Origin: Clostridia bacterium
GTDB taxonomy: Bacteria > Bacillota_A > Clostridia > Christensenellales > Aristaeellaceae
Length of the DNA stretch: 64,000 nt
NCBI GenBank assembly: GCA_017509065.1
Contig: JAFWQM010000022.1
Span: forward strand, 16,669 to 80,668
Direction: 5' to 3'
The position numbers were made by a program, and so were the translations under genes. Under the pieces are notes generated by a model, which did no database searches, was not told the origin of the DNA, and saw only the letters and a program-made list of their open reading frames with translations. This document shows positions 51,842 through 61,554 of the stretch, in pieces (within the stretch, counting starts at the first letter, position 1; every line of letters starts with the position of its first letter).

Positions 51842-53242
51842 TTATTCGACGACTTTACCCGGATTCAGAATCCCGTTTGGGTCAAAAGCGGCCTTGATGC
51901 CGCGCATCAACTGCATTTGCCTTTCTCCGACGCTTTCCCGGAGGAAGGCTTTTTTCGCGTGGCCGATGCCGTGCTCGCCGCTGACCTCGCCGCGCATTTC
52001 ACGGGCAGTATCGTACAGCTGATTCATCACGGACGCGACCTTTTCCTTCCATTCCGCTTCGGGCAGGTCGTCGCGGCAGACGTAGATATGCAGGTTGCCG
52101 TCTCCGGCGTGGCCGAAGGAGCGGATGCGCACCTGCGCTTCCTTGCCAATCTCCACCATCCGGCGTACAAAGGCCGGGATCACGTCGCGCGGCACCACCA
52201 CATCGCACTCGTCCATGGTGGAGGTCGAGCCCTTGATGGCCTCCAGGAACGCACCGCGGGCATTCCAGATGCTTTCCTTCCGCTCATCCGTGTCGGCCAG
52301 CAGCACGTCCCGGGCTCCGATAGTCAGGGCCAGGTCGGTCAGGGTGTCGATGGCGGGCTGGAGCGCGTCGGCGCTGGGGCCGTCCAAACGCACCAGCAGG
52401 TAGGCGTCCGCGCTGGTGTCGGGGAACTGCTTGCCGAGATACGTTTCCGCGCAGGAGATGACCTCCCGTTCCATGAATTCCACCGCCGTGGGATCACAAC
52501 CGCAGGACAATACCTGGGGCACCGCGCCGATGCAGGCGTCCAGATCGTCAAAGGGCATGAGCAGCGACAGGTTCACCTTCGGCTCGGGGATCAGCTTTAC
52601 CGTCAGCTTGGTCAGGAAACCCAGCGTGCCCTCGCTGCCGATCATCAGGTCGATCAGGCTGTAACCCGAGGAGGTCTTGACCGTTTTGCCGCCAAGCTCA
52701 ATCAGGCTGCCGTCGGCAAGCGCCACTTCCATACCCAGAACATAGTCCCGCGTGACGCCGTAGCGAACGGCGCGCATCCCGCCCGCGTTGGTCATGGCGT
52801 TGCCGCCCATAGTGGCGGTTTTTTCGCCGGGATCGGGGGGATAGAAAAGGCCGGTGCCCTCCAGCGCTTTGGGAAATTCCATCAGTAGCACACCGGGCTC
52901 CACCGCGGCGGTCATGTTCCGGGTGTCCACCTCCAGCACCTTTTTCATCTTTTCCGTGCTCAGCACCACGCCGCCATGGATGGCCACGCAGCCGCCGCAC
53001 AGGCCCGTGCCCGCGCCGCGAGGCGTGACGGGAATGCGGCGCTCGTTGCAGTATTTCAGCACCGCGCAGATTTCCTCGGCAGTCAGCGCCTGCAAGACGG
53101 CTTCGGGCAGGAAGTGGCCGTACTCGGTCATTTCGTCATGGTCGTAGTCGGTGGAAATGTCCGCCCCGCTGAACACCCGGCCCGGCAGGAGGGAACGGAA
53201 ATATTCAAGGTCACTTTCCGTGACGGGATTGAACGTGTTCAT
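51842..53242 (-). CDS. GlcD-type FAD-linked dehydrogenase (likely lactate dehydrogenase of an Etf complex)
   Basis: The 466-residue flavoprotein has the VAO-type FAD domain (RIPVTPRGAGTGLCGGCVAI, PPDPGEKTATMGGN, TSSGYSLIDLMIGSEGTLGF). The C-terminal domain includes SFGHAGDGNLHIYVCRDD and GEVSGEHGIGHAKK. GlcD relatives oxidise D-lactate, glycolate or 2-hydroxyacids. It is coupled to etfA by a 4-base overlap. This order (etfB, ferredoxin-fused etfA, GlcD-type) matches the confurcating lactate dehydrogenase of Acetobacterium woodii, so lactate is the first guess for substrate. Confidence 0.9.
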   Translation of the reverse strand: MNTFNPVTESDLEYFRSLLPGRVFSGADISTDYDHDEMTEYGHFLPEAVLQALTAEEICAVLKYCNERRIPVTPRGAGTGLCGGCVAIHGGVVLSTEKMKKVLEVDTRNMTAAVEPGVLLMEFPKALEGTGLFYPPDPGEKTATMGGNAMTNAGGMRAVRYGVTRDYVLGMEVALADGSLIELGGKTVKTSSGYSLIDLMIGSEGTLGFLTKLTVKLIPEPKVNLSLLMPFDDLDACIGAVPQVLSCGCDPTAVEFMEREVISCAETYLGKQFPDTSADAYLLVRLDGPSADALQPAIDTLTDLALTIGARDVLLADTDERKESIWNARGAFLEAIKGSTSTMDECDVVVPRDVIPAFVRRMVEIGKEAQVRIRSFGHAGDGNLHIYVCRDDLPEAEWKEKVASVMNQLYDTAREMRGEVSGEHGIGHAKKAFLRESVGERQMQLMRGIKAAFDPNGILNPGKVVE

Positions 53243-54426
53243 GCCTGTTCCTCCTTTAGCTGCCGGATGAGCGCCGGGACGATTTCATACAGGTCGCCCA
53301 CGATGGCGACGTGCGCCACCTGGAAGATCGGTGCGTTCTCGTCGGTGTTGATGGCCACGATGTGGTCGCTGCCGTTCATGCAGGCGGTGAACTGAATCGC
53401 GCCGCTGACGCCGCAGGTGATGATGAGCCGGGGCCGCACCGTGCGCCCGCTCAGGCCGATCTGCCGGTCGTTTGTCGCCCAGCCCTTTTCCACTAAGGGG
53501 CGGGAGGTAGCCCAGTCACCGCCCAGCAGCGCGGCCAGCTCCTTCACCATCTCCAGATCGGCTTCCTTTTGCAGACCGCGCCCGCCGACCACCAAAATCT
53601 CCGCGTCGGAGATGCTTTTCTTCGGCGGAACCGGGGTCACGCTGACGCAGGTGACTTTGGATTCCGAAACAGCTTTGGGGATTTTTCGGGTCAGGATATT
53701 GCCCGCCGCCTCGTCGCCGCGAACCGGCGTGTTCATGACCTTGTAGCGCACGGTAGCGAACTGGGGCCGGGTGTTGGTGGTGATGATCTGGGCCATGATA
53801 TTGCCGCCGAACGCGGGGCGAATCTGCACCAGGTCGGTGTTCTCCCGCAGCTCCAGCTTCGTGCAGTCAGCGGTCAGGCCGGTATGGAAGCGGGTGGCTA
53901 AACGCGGGGCCAGGGAGCGGCCCAGAGACGTTGCGCCTACCAGCACCACCGAGGGATGGGCATATTTGATATAATCTTCCACGCAGGCCGCGTAGGCGTC
54001 CGCACGGAAATAGGACAGCGCCGGGTCGTCGTATACGGCGATTTCGCTGACGCCGTAATGGCGCAGTTCCTCCGCGAAGGCGGCAACCCCGCTGCCAACC
54101 AGCACGGCCTTGACGGAAAAGCCCACCGGCCCGGCCAGCTCCTTTGCCTTGCCGATCAGCTCCAGTGACACGGGATGCAGCCGCCCGCCGTGGGCTTCGG
54201 CAAATACGAGAATGTCCTTCCACTGGGATTTGTCCACCTGGTCTACCTTGGTTTCCAGCTTGACGATGGCCTTTTCGGGGCAGCTCTTCACGCAGATGCC
54301 GCACACCTTGCAGGCGGCGTTCAGCTCGGGCTTTCCCTCCTTCATGTCGATGGCCCCGAAGGGACAGTGCTTTGCGCAGAGGCCGCAGCCGGTGCACTTA
54401 CGTTCCAATATCGCGATTTTTGCCAT
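53239..54426 (-). CDS. etfA: Electron transfer flavoprotein alpha subunit with N-terminal ferredoxin domain
   Basis: The 395-residue protein opens with two 4Fe-4S motifs (CTGCGLCAKHCP and CKVCGICVKSCP, residues 11-50), then the EtfA body. The FAD-binding part contains VVGGRGLQ, RPLVEKGW, IGLSGRTVRPRL and ISAVQFTACM-like ITCGVSGAIQFTACMNGSD. Ferredoxin-fused EtfA is characteristic of electron-bifurcating or confurcating complexes linking NADH, ferredoxin and a flavin dehydrogenase. It lies 16 bases downstream of etfB. Confidence 0.93.
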   Translation of the reverse strand: MAKIAILERKCTGCGLCAKHCPFGAIDMKEGKPELNAACKVCGICVKSCPEKAIVKLETKVDQVDKSQWKDILVFAEAHGGRLHPVSLELIGKAKELAGPVGFSVKAVLVGSGVAAFAEELRHYGVSEIAVYDDPALSYFRADAYAACVEDYIKYAHPSVVLVGATSLGRSLAPRLATRFHTGLTADCTKLELRENTDLVQIRPAFGGNIMAQIITTNTRPQFATVRYKVMNTPVRGDEAAGNILTRKIPKAVSESKVTCVSVTPVPPKKSISDAEILVVGGRGLQKEADLEMVKELAALLGGDWATSRPLVEKGWATNDRQIGLSGRTVRPRLIITCGVSGAIQFTACMNGSDHIVAINTDENAPIFQVAHVAIVGDLYEIVPALIRQLKEEQA

Positions 54427-54442
54427 GACCGCGAACCTCCTT

Positions 54443-55222
54443 TCAGATGAATTTCCACTTCTTTAATTGTTCGTGGAGCTTCTGCGCGCAGTCGCCGCCC
54501 GTCCAGACCTCGTGCTCCACGTCGTTTTCCGGCGGGAAAATGCGCTCCACCTGCGTGGGGCTGCCCGACAGACCGTAGTGGTTTTCGTCCGTGTCCAGGA
54601 AGGAATCCAGTCCCTGCATGTGAATCGGCCTGTCCTTCACCTGCCGCGCCGTTTTCAGCGAGGGCAGGCGGGGCATATAGATATCCTGCTCCACGGTGAT
54701 GAGACAGGGAAAGGGGATGTGCACCGTTTCCACCACGTCCTGCAATTGCTGTTCCGCGTCCACGCCGTCGCCGCTGACCGTCAGCCTGGACACCCACGCC
54801 GCATGTGGGATGGCGAGGTGTTCTGCGATGGCAGGGCCTACCTGCGCGGTATCGCCGTCTGTGGTCTGGCGGCCGCAGAGGATCAGGTCAAAGTCACCTA
54901 CGCTGCGAATGGCCTGGGAGAGCGTATAGCTGGTAGCCAGCACGTCCGCGCCGCCAAGCCGTCGGTCGGAAAACACATAGCCCTCGTCCGCGCCCATCAT
55001 GTACGCTTCCCGGATGATCGCCTGGGCCTGGGGCGGGCCCATGGTGCCCACCGTCACGGTGCCGCCGTGCCGCTCCCGCAGGCGCAGCGCGGTTTCCAGG
55101 GCGTACAGGTCGTAGGGGTTCATTTTGCTCTGTACGCCGCTGCGCTTCAGCACGCCCGTTTTTTCGTCCACCTGCACCTTGTTCGTAGCTGGCACCTGCT
55201 TGATGCAGACAAAAATGCGCAA
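54443..55222 (-). CDS. etfB: Electron transfer flavoprotein beta subunit
   Basis: The protein of about 259 residues has RIFVCIKQVPATNKVQVDE, NPYDLYALETALRLRE and LILCGRQTTDGDTAQVGPAI (adenine nucleotide/FAD site), with LITVEQDIYMPRLPSLKTAR. I place the start at TTG 55222, which follows GGAGG by a normal distance and gives the usual EtfB opening. The upstream in-frame ATG adds unrelated residues. It heads the etfB-etfA-dehydrogenase set, 78 bases after livF. Confidence 0.92.
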   Translation of the reverse strand: MRIFVCIKQVPATNKVQVDEKTGVLKRSGVQSKMNPYDLYALETALRLRERHGGTVTVGTMGPPQAQAIIREAYMMGADEGYVFSDRRLGGADVLATSYTLSQAIRSVGDFDLILCGRQTTDGDTAQVGPAIAEHLAIPHAAWVSRLTVSGDGVDAEQQLQDVVETVHIPFPCLITVEQDIYMPRLPSLKTARQVKDRPIHMQGLDSFLDTDENHYGLSGSPTQVERIFPPENDVEHEVWTGGDCAQKLHEQLKKWKFI

Positions 55223-55300
55223 TGCTTTTCCCTCCTTCACTTTATGGAAACATAAACCAAAACCTTCCCGGGGAGGGAAGGTAAAATATTCCAAACAGGA

Positions 55301-56022
<722 letters not shown>

Positions 56023-56026
<4 letters not shown>

Positions 56027-56880
56027 GCCTGTCCCTCCTTCTTTTTGCCGAGATACGCTTCGATGACCACTGGGTTCTGCTGAATCTCGCTGGCGGTGCC
56101 CTTGGCGATGATACGGCCGAAGTTCAGCACGCAGATGCCCTCACAGACGCCCATGACCAGGTTCATGTCATGCTCGATGAGCAGGATGGCGATCTGGAAC
56201 ATATCGCGGATCCGGGCGATGTTCTCCATCAGTTCTTCGGTTTCTCTCGGATTCATGCCTGCCGCCGGTTCGTCCAGCAGCAAAAGCTTTGGGTTGGTGG
56301 CCAGGGCGCGGACGATTTCCAGGCGGCGCTGGACGCCGTAGGGAAGGCTGCCGGCCCGCTCGTCAGCCAGCTTTTCCATGTCGAAAATGTGCAGCAGCTC
56401 CAGCGCTTTTTCGTGCTGCCGGTTCTCCTGAATCCAGTACCGTGGCAGGCGCAGGATGCCGCTGAACATGTCGTATTTGATGTTGTTGTGCAGGCCGATG
56501 CGCACGTTTTCTTCGACCGTCATGTTGCCAAACAGGCGGATGTTCTGGAACGTGCGGGCGATGCCCAGCTTGGACGCCTGCGCGATGCCGAGGCCGTGCA
56601 GGTCGCGGCCGTTCACGAGGGTCGCGCCGCTGGTCGGCTCGTACACCTTCGTGATCAGATTGAACACCGTCGTCTTGCCCGCGCCGTTGGGGCCGATCAG
56701 GCCGGCGATTTCGGTCTTGCCGATGGTGAGGTTGAAGTCGTCCACGGCTTTCAAGCCGCCGAATTCAATGCCCAGGTGCCGGGTTTCCAATACGGGAATC
56801 TCGTTGATATCGCGCTCGGGCACGATACTGTTGGTCGGCACGGGCACCATTTTGGTGGCAGAATGCTTCTTCTGGCTCAT
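56023..56880 (-). CDS. livG: Branched-chain amino acid ABC transporter ATPase LivG
   Basis: The 285-residue ATPase has FGGLKAVDDFNLTIGKTEIA, Walker A GPNGAGKTT, GIARTFQNIRLFGNMTVEEN and the Walker B/LivG signature LLLLDEPAAGMNPRETEEL. The canonical LSGGQ is replaced by SLPYGVQRRLEI, as is normal in LivG. An N-terminal extension of about 25 residues precedes the domain. It overlaps livM by 4 bases. Confidence 0.94.
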
Positions 56881-57944
56881 AGCACGTCACCTCCCGTGCT
56901 TTCCCTCCGCTTGAAGGGCGCGATCAGCCGCTTCATGATAGAAAGAATGGTGGGGTTGTTGGTGAAGATCATCACCAGGATCAGCACCACGGCATATACC
57001 AGCATCCGGTAATCCGCGAACGCGCGGAGCACTTCGGGCAACACGGTAAGCAAGGTAGCGGAAATCACGCTGCCAAGCACGTTGCCAAGGCCGCCCAGCA
57101 CCACGAACACCAGCACGTTAATGGACTGGTTGAAGGTGAACTGCGTAGGCACCACCGTGGAGGAGTTCAGCCCGTACAGCGCGCCTGCCATGCCCGCCAG
57201 CACCGCAGCGGTGACGAAGGCCATCATCTTGTACTTGGTCACGTTCACGCCCATGGATTCCGCGGCAATGCGGTTGTCGCGGCAGGCCTTGATGGCCCGC
57301 CCCGCACGGGAGTTGACCAGGTTCAGCACCACCACCAGCGTGATCAACACCAGGATAAATCCGACGGTAAAGGTGGAAATGGGCTTGATTTTCACCGCGC
57401 CTTTCGCGCCGTCCACCAGCATGGTCACGCCCTCGGGCAGCTTCTTGTTCAGGAAGGAGGCGTACAGCCGCCCGTCACCTGTGGCGATATACAGCACGTT
57501 CACCAGGTTGCGGATGATCTCGCCAAACGCCAGGGTCACGATGGCCAGGTAGTCGCCCCGGAGACGCAGCACGGGAATGCCAATCAGCGCGCCGACGACG
57601 CCGGACAGCAGGCCGCCCGCGATAATGGCGACCACCAGCCGCAGCGTGGCGTCCTGAATGTCATACACGTTGATGAGCAGGCCGCTGATGACCGCGCCGG
57701 TGTAGGCTCCCACGCTCATGAACCCCGCGTGGCCCAGGGACAGTTCGCCCGAAATGCCGATGACGAGGTTCAGGGACACCGCCATCACGATCCAGCAGCA
57801 GATAGGCACCAGCTGGCCTTTGAGCGACCGGGTGATGGTCTTGTTGGCGATCATGGACTGGAGGATCAGGAACGCCCCGATCACCAGCGCGAAGGTGACG
57901 ATATTGTAAATGAGCTTGTTGCGCTTGGCTTTCGTCATTTTCAT
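56877..57944 (-). CDS. livM: Branched-chain amino acid ABC transporter permease LivM
   Basis: The 355-residue membrane protein has about nine hydrophobic spans. It contains LVIGISGELSLGHAGFMSVG, IPVLRLRGDYLAIVTLAFGE, CRDNRIAAESMGVNVTKYKM and VFVVLGGLGNVLGSVISA, all LivM blocks. It lies 4 bases after livH. An insertion of about 30 residues (SFLNKKLPEGVTMLVDGAKG) lies in a periplasmic-side loop. Confidence 0.93.
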   Translation of the reverse strand: MKMTKAKRNKLIYNIVTFALVIGAFLILQSMIANKTITRSLKGQLVPICCWIVMAVSLNLVIGISGELSLGHAGFMSVGAYTGAVISGLLINVYDIQDATLRLVVAIIAGGLLSGVVGALIGIPVLRLRGDYLAIVTLAFGEIIRNLVNVLYIATGDGRLYASFLNKKLPEGVTMLVDGAKGAVKIKPISTFTVGFILVLITLVVVLNLVNSRAGRAIKACRDNRIAAESMGVNVTKYKMMAFVTAAVLAGMAGALYGLNSSTVVPTQFTFNQSINVLVFVVLGGLGNVLGSVISATLLTVLPEVLRAFADYRMLVYAVVLILVMIFTNNPTILSIMKRLIAPFKRRESTGGDVL

Positions 57945-57948
57945 GCCG

Positions 57949-58827
57949 TCACACCTTCTCTCTGACCGGCTTGCCGAGCAATCCGGAGGGCTTCACCAGC
58001 AGCACCACGATCAGCACGGCGAACACAATGGCATCCCCAAGTTCGGTGGAGATATACGCTTTGCCGAAAATCTCGATGACCCCCAGCAGCACGCCGCCCA
58101 GCATGGCCCCGGGAATGGAGCCGATGCCGCCGAACACAGCCGCCGTGAACGCCTTGATGCCCGGCATGGAGCCGGTGGTGGGCTGCAAAGTCGGGTAGGA
58201 GGAGCACAGCAGCACGCCCGCGATAGCCGCCAGCGCGGAACCGATAGCGAACGTCACGGAGATCGTGCGGTTCACGTTGATGCCCATCAGCTCCGCCGCG
58301 CCGCGGTCTTCGCTCACGCAGCGCATGGCCTTGCCCATCTTGGTCTTGGCGGTGAACAGCGTCAGCACGATCATGATGACCACATTCGCCAGGATGGTGT
58401 AGATCGTGGCGCTGGCAATGCTCAGCCCTCCGATATGCAGGATGGAGCTGTTGATGAACGTGGGCGGAAAGAACTTGGGATTCGCCCCCCAAATCATCAG
58501 CGCGGTATTCTGCAGCAGATAGCTCATGCCGATGGCGGTGATCAGCACCGCCAGGCTCGCCGCCTGACGCAGCGGACGGTAAGCCAGGCCCTCAATGGTG
58601 ATGCCTAAAACGGTGCATACCGCCATGGCAACGAGAATTGCCAGCACCGGCGGCAGGCCCCAATACTGCAAGCCGCAGAACGCGATGTACGCGCCGACCA
58701 TGATGATGTCGCCATGGGCGAAGTTCAGCATCTTGGCGATGCCGTACACCATCGTGTAGCCCAGGGCGATAATGGCGTAAATGCTGCCCAGGCTGAGCCC
58801 GTTAATCAGGTTGTCGAGAAATATCAT
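57949..58827 (-). CDS. livH: Branched-chain amino acid ABC transporter permease LivH
   Basis: The 292-residue membrane protein opens IFLDNLINGLSLGSIYAIIA and has ALGYTMVYGIAKMLNFAHGD, SEDRGAAELMGINVNRTISV, FTAAVFGGIGSIPGAMLGG and FAVLIVVLLVKPSGLLG. These are LivH signature blocks. It follows the hairpin terminator after livK, which would lower its expression relative to the binding protein. Confidence 0.94.
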   Translation of the reverse strand: MIFLDNLINGLSLGSIYAIIALGYTMVYGIAKMLNFAHGDIIMVGAYIAFCGLQYWGLPPVLAILVAMAVCTVLGITIEGLAYRPLRQAASLAVLITAIGMSYLLQNTALMIWGANPKFFPPTFINSSILHIGGLSIASATIYTILANVVIMIVLTLFTAKTKMGKAMRCVSEDRGAAELMGINVNRTISVTFAIGSALAAIAGVLLCSSYPTLQPTTGSMPGIKAFTAAVFGGIGSIPGAMLGGVLLGVIEIFGKAYISTELGDAIVFAVLIVVLLVKPSGLLGKPVREKV

Positions 58828-58855
58828 GCCGATCTCCCCTGTTTGTGGAAATAAA

Positions 58856-58897
58856 CGAAAACGCGGGACTGGCCCCTTTTTCAGGAGCCAGCCCGCT
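58856..58897 (-). terminator. Attenuating terminator between livK and livH
   Basis: On the minus strand GCGGGCTGGCTCC and GGGGCCAGTCCCGC form a long stem, followed by GTTTTCG. It likely lets livK be made in excess of the membrane subunits. Confidence 0.8.
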
Positions 58898-58931
58898 TTT
58901 TATGTTTTACGAAGCAGCGAAAATGCGCGGA

Positions 58932-60059
58932 TTATTCAAACACGTATTCGCCGTTGACGATGGTGGCGGCCATGGGGGTCTTGGTAACCGCACCGGAGGC
59001 GTCCCAGGTCATGGAACCGGTGATGCCTTCCACGGTGATTTCCTGCATGGCGGCGATCATCAGGTCGCAGACTTCCTCAGCGCTCATATCGCTGGTGATG
59101 CCGGCCTTTTCGGCGGCGGCGATGAGGATGTAGATGCCGTCGTAAGCGTCGGCGGCGAACTGGATCGGGATCTCGTTGAAAGCGGCCTGATACTTGGCGA
59201 CGAAGTTGACCACTTTTTCATCGGCGGAAGTCGCCACGAAGGGGGTCAGCAGCATGACGCCCTCGGCCAGGGAGGTGTCGAAGCCTTCCAGGCTCAGGAT
59301 GCCGTCCATGCCGTCCACGCCGAAGAAGATGGGCTTGTACGCTTTGTCAGCGGCGGTCTTGAGGATCTGGGAAGCGGGGGTGTAATAGATGGGCAGGAAC
59401 ACGATTTCCGCGCCGGCGTTCTGGGCGTCGGCCACCTGGACGGTGAAGTCGGTGGTTTCATCGGTGAAGGTGGTTTCGGAAACGATTTCCAGGCCCAGTT
59501 CAGCGGCGGTAGCGACGAACGTGTCGCGGATACCGGTGGAGTACACGTCGGCGTTATTGTAGATCACGGCGATCTTGGTGCCCAGCTTGTGTTCAGCCAT
59601 GTACTGTGCGGAGGCCTTGCCCTGGTTGGGGTCGGTGAAGCAGATCTGGAACACGTTGTCCTTATCCTCGATGACGGCGGTGGAGGAGGCGGAGGGGGTC
59701 AGGAAGAACACGCGGTCCACATAGCCCTGAGCGCCCGCGGCTTCGCAGGGCTTGGAGGTGGTGGAGCCCAGGATCATCTGCGCGCCGGCGTCCAAAGCGG
59801 CGTTGTAGGCATTGATGACCTTTTCCACGTTGTGTTCGTCGTCTTCGTTGATCAGTTCGATCCGGTACTTGCCGCCCGCGGCGTTCACTTCTTCCACAGC
59901 GACTTCAGCGCCGTGCTGGGTGGCCAGGCCGTACAGGGCCGCCGCACCGGTGGTGGGGCCGATATGGGCGATTCTCAGGGTAATTACTTCATCCGCCACG
60001 GCGGACGCGACGCTCAGCAGCATGACGAGCGCCATCATGAGAGCTACCAATTTCTTCAT
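58932..60059 (-). CDS. livK: Branched-chain amino acid-binding protein LivK-type
   Basis: The 375-residue substrate-binding protein has a signal peptide (MKKLVALMMALVMLLSVASA). A periplasmic-binding-fold body follows (RIAHIGPTTGAAALYGLATQ, AQMILGSTTSKPCEAAGAQG, AVIYNNADVYSTGIRDTF). No lipobox cysteine is seen at the cleavage site, unlike many single-membrane bacteria. The ligand may be Leu/Ile/Val or another amino acid. GGAGGAATTTTGTT precedes the ATG. Confidence 0.92.
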   Translation of the reverse strand: MKKLVALMMALVMLLSVASAVADEVITLRIAHIGPTTGAAALYGLATQHGAEVAVEEVNAAGGKYRIELINEDDEHNVEKVINAYNAALDAGAQMILGSTTSKPCEAAGAQGYVDRVFFLTPSASSTAVIEDKDNVFQICFTDPNQGKASAQYMAEHKLGTKIAVIYNNADVYSTGIRDTFVATAAELGLEIVSETTFTDETTDFTVQVADAQNAGAEIVFLPIYYTPASQILKTAADKAYKPIFFGVDGMDGILSLEGFDTSLAEGVMLLTPFVATSADEKVVNFVAKYQAAFNEIPIQFAADAYDGIYILIAAAEKAGITSDMSAEEVCDLMIAAMQEITVEGITGSMTWDASGAVTKTPMAATIVNGEYVFE

Positions 60060-60128
60060 AACAAAATTCCTCCTTGCAAACTATCAACGGGGAAACAAAA
60101 ATCTCCCCGGTGAAATCGGTTATCCCAT

Positions 60129-60157
60129 ATTATAAGGAAAAACGAAGAACAGGGCAA
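60129..60157 (-). promoter_or_regulatory. Promoter for livK
   Basis: Minus-strand TTGCCC (60152-60157) and TATAAT (60129-60134), 17 bases apart. Confidence 0.65.
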
Positions 60158-60240
60158 GGGGGAAAAGTGTCTTTTCACTGTACTTTTCGGGGAAAGACCT
60201 GTTTTGGGATCGGTCAGCCGCGTCCATGGTTTTTCATTGT

Positions 60241-60564
60241 TTATTCAGTATCGAAGGCGTCAAACAGCGTGCGCATATAATCACTCCTGCGATACAGCAC
60301 ACGGTCAATCAGCATTCTGTCCTTTTCCAGCCGGTAAAACACCAGATAAGCCTTAAAGACAATGAAATAATAACCGGTAAACAAATCCTCATAATAGAGC
60401 GGTGACGCCGAACGGGGATAATCAGCCTTCTTTTCCACTTTCTCCAACAGGTCATCCAGATAGTTTTGTGCTGTTTCCCAATCCTGTGAAGCCTCCAGGA
60501 CTTCGGCAAACACCCGGTCAAGATCCTGAACCGCTCTTTTGGAATACTGGAGAATGTATCTCAT
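60241..60564 (-). CDS. ParE/RelE-type toxin
   Basis: The 107-residue protein opens MRYILQYSKRAVQDLDRVFA and ends DRMLIDRVLYRRSDYMRTLF, the beta core of the ParE/RelE fold. It overlaps the antitoxin stop by 4 bases (ATGA). Whether it cuts mRNA or poisons gyrase cannot be told by sequence; the long helical hairpin (LEASQDWETAQNYLDDLLEK) is more ParE-like. Confidence 0.85.
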   Translation of the reverse strand: MRYILQYSKRAVQDLDRVFAEVLEASQDWETAQNYLDDLLEKVEKKADYPRSASPLYYEDLFTGYYFIVFKAYLVFYRLEKDRMLIDRVLYRRSDYMRTLFDAFDTE

Positions 60565-60824
60565 AGGCGTTTATTCCGGAAGTACGCGCGCACCTCATCC
60601 GCAGAAACGTATCCTTCCTCTTCCCCGGAACGGCGTCCTTCGTTCAGCTCGCACATCAGGCGCAGCATCGCTTTCGTCTTTTCTATTTCTTCCTCGTCCG
60701 CAATGTCACGGATGGCATACCTGCCCCGGCCGTTCACCGTCAGATACACAGGCGAACCGGCCTTTACCTTTTCCAGCACAGTGTTGTAATTCCGCAGGTC
60801 AGAAACAGGATTGATGGTTGTCAT
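60561..60824 (-). CDS. Phd/YefM-type antitoxin
   Basis: The 87-residue protein begins INPVSDLRNYNTVLEKVKAG and SPVYLTVNGRGRYAIRDIAD, the DNA-binding fold of Phd/YefM. A C-terminal toxin-binding region follows (GYVSADEVRAYFRNKRL). It would repress its own operon through the palindrome upstream. Confidence 0.88.
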   Translation of the reverse strand: MTTINPVSDLRNYNTVLEKVKAGSPVYLTVNGRGRYAIRDIADEEEIEKTKAMLRLMCELNEGRRSGEEEGYVSADEVRAYFRNKRL

Positions 60825-60847
60825 GGAATCACTCCCTTCCTTCCATC

Positions 60848-60900
60848 ATTATACGCATATTTAATATGTTGCGCAATATTGTTCGTAAAATTTTACGAAC
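60848..60900 (-). promoter_or_regulatory. Promoter and operator of the toxin-antitoxin operon
   Basis: Minus-strand TTGCGC and TATAAT (60848-60853) are 17 bases apart. A perfect 20-base palindrome GTTCGTAAAATTTTACGAAC at 60881-60900 lies just upstream, the likely antitoxin binding site. Confidence 0.65.
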
Positions 60901-60901
60901 T

Positions 60902-61332
60902 TTATAGTGCCTTGACAAAGCAGATGATCCGGTTTGCTTCCCGGAAGCCGCTGCGCAGGTGGAAAGAAAGGCTCTGATCGTTGCTGAGTTCACAGTCGCT
61001 GGCAAACTCCCGGCAGCCTTTTTCCCGCGCCCACTGCTCGCAGGCGGTCAGCAGCGCTTTGGCAATGCCGCGCCGCCGGAAGCCGGGACGCACATAGACG
61101 CCCTCCAGATACCCCACCTGCTGTCCGTGCCCTCCACGTAATCATGGCGCAGCTGACACTGGGCAAAGCCCACGGCCTTTTCCCCTTCACGGTACAGGAA
61201 CAGAACCGCTTCCGGGTCCTGAGCCAGTGTTTCAAATTCTTCCGCCAATTCGCCGGGATCATGGTCCGTCCACATCTCCGCGGCCATCTTCGCCGCTTCC
61301 CGGCAATCTGCTGCTTCCGCTTTTTCGATCAT
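60902..61332 (-). pseudogene. Aminoglycoside 6'-N-acetyltransferase-like GNAT, frameshifted
   Basis: From ATG 61332 the frame reads MIEKAEAADCREAAKMAAEM and AVGFAQCQLRHDYVEGTDS. It then shifts near 61115-61122, and the other frame continues VGYLEGVYVRPGFRRRGIAK and EFASDCELSNDQSLSFHL to FREANRIICFVKAL. Intact relatives read EGTxSSPVGYLEG, so about four bases seem to be lost. Without the break this would be an AAC(6')-type enzyme, which acetylates aminoglycosides in characterised members. As given it is broken, or the sequence has an error. Confidence 0.8.
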
Positions 61333-61416
61333 AGTATCTCCTTAGAGTATTTGTTCCTGAATGTATGAACACTCTAAATCAAAAGTTTAAAATTTTCGTG
61401 TCAGGTAAAAAGGATA

Positions 61417-61554
61417 CAGCCAAAAGGCTTCCCCTTGAGGGGAAGCTGCAGACCGTAGACAAAGTGGTCTCGACGTTCAAGCGTTGGGGCCATTTTGTCT
61501 ACGGTCTGACACAAATAGCTTGAGGAATAACCCTCAAGCTATTTGTGTATTTTT
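61417..61554. repeat. Family D short copy plus two further hairpins
   Basis: CAGCCAAAAGGCTTCCCCTT is followed by a CAGACCGTAGACAAAGTGG...CCATTTTGTCTACGGTCTG stem. A perfect stem CACAAATAGCTTGAGG...CCTCAAGCTATTTGTG ends at a T tract on the plus strand. This fills the gap before the transketolase stop. Confidence 0.75.
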
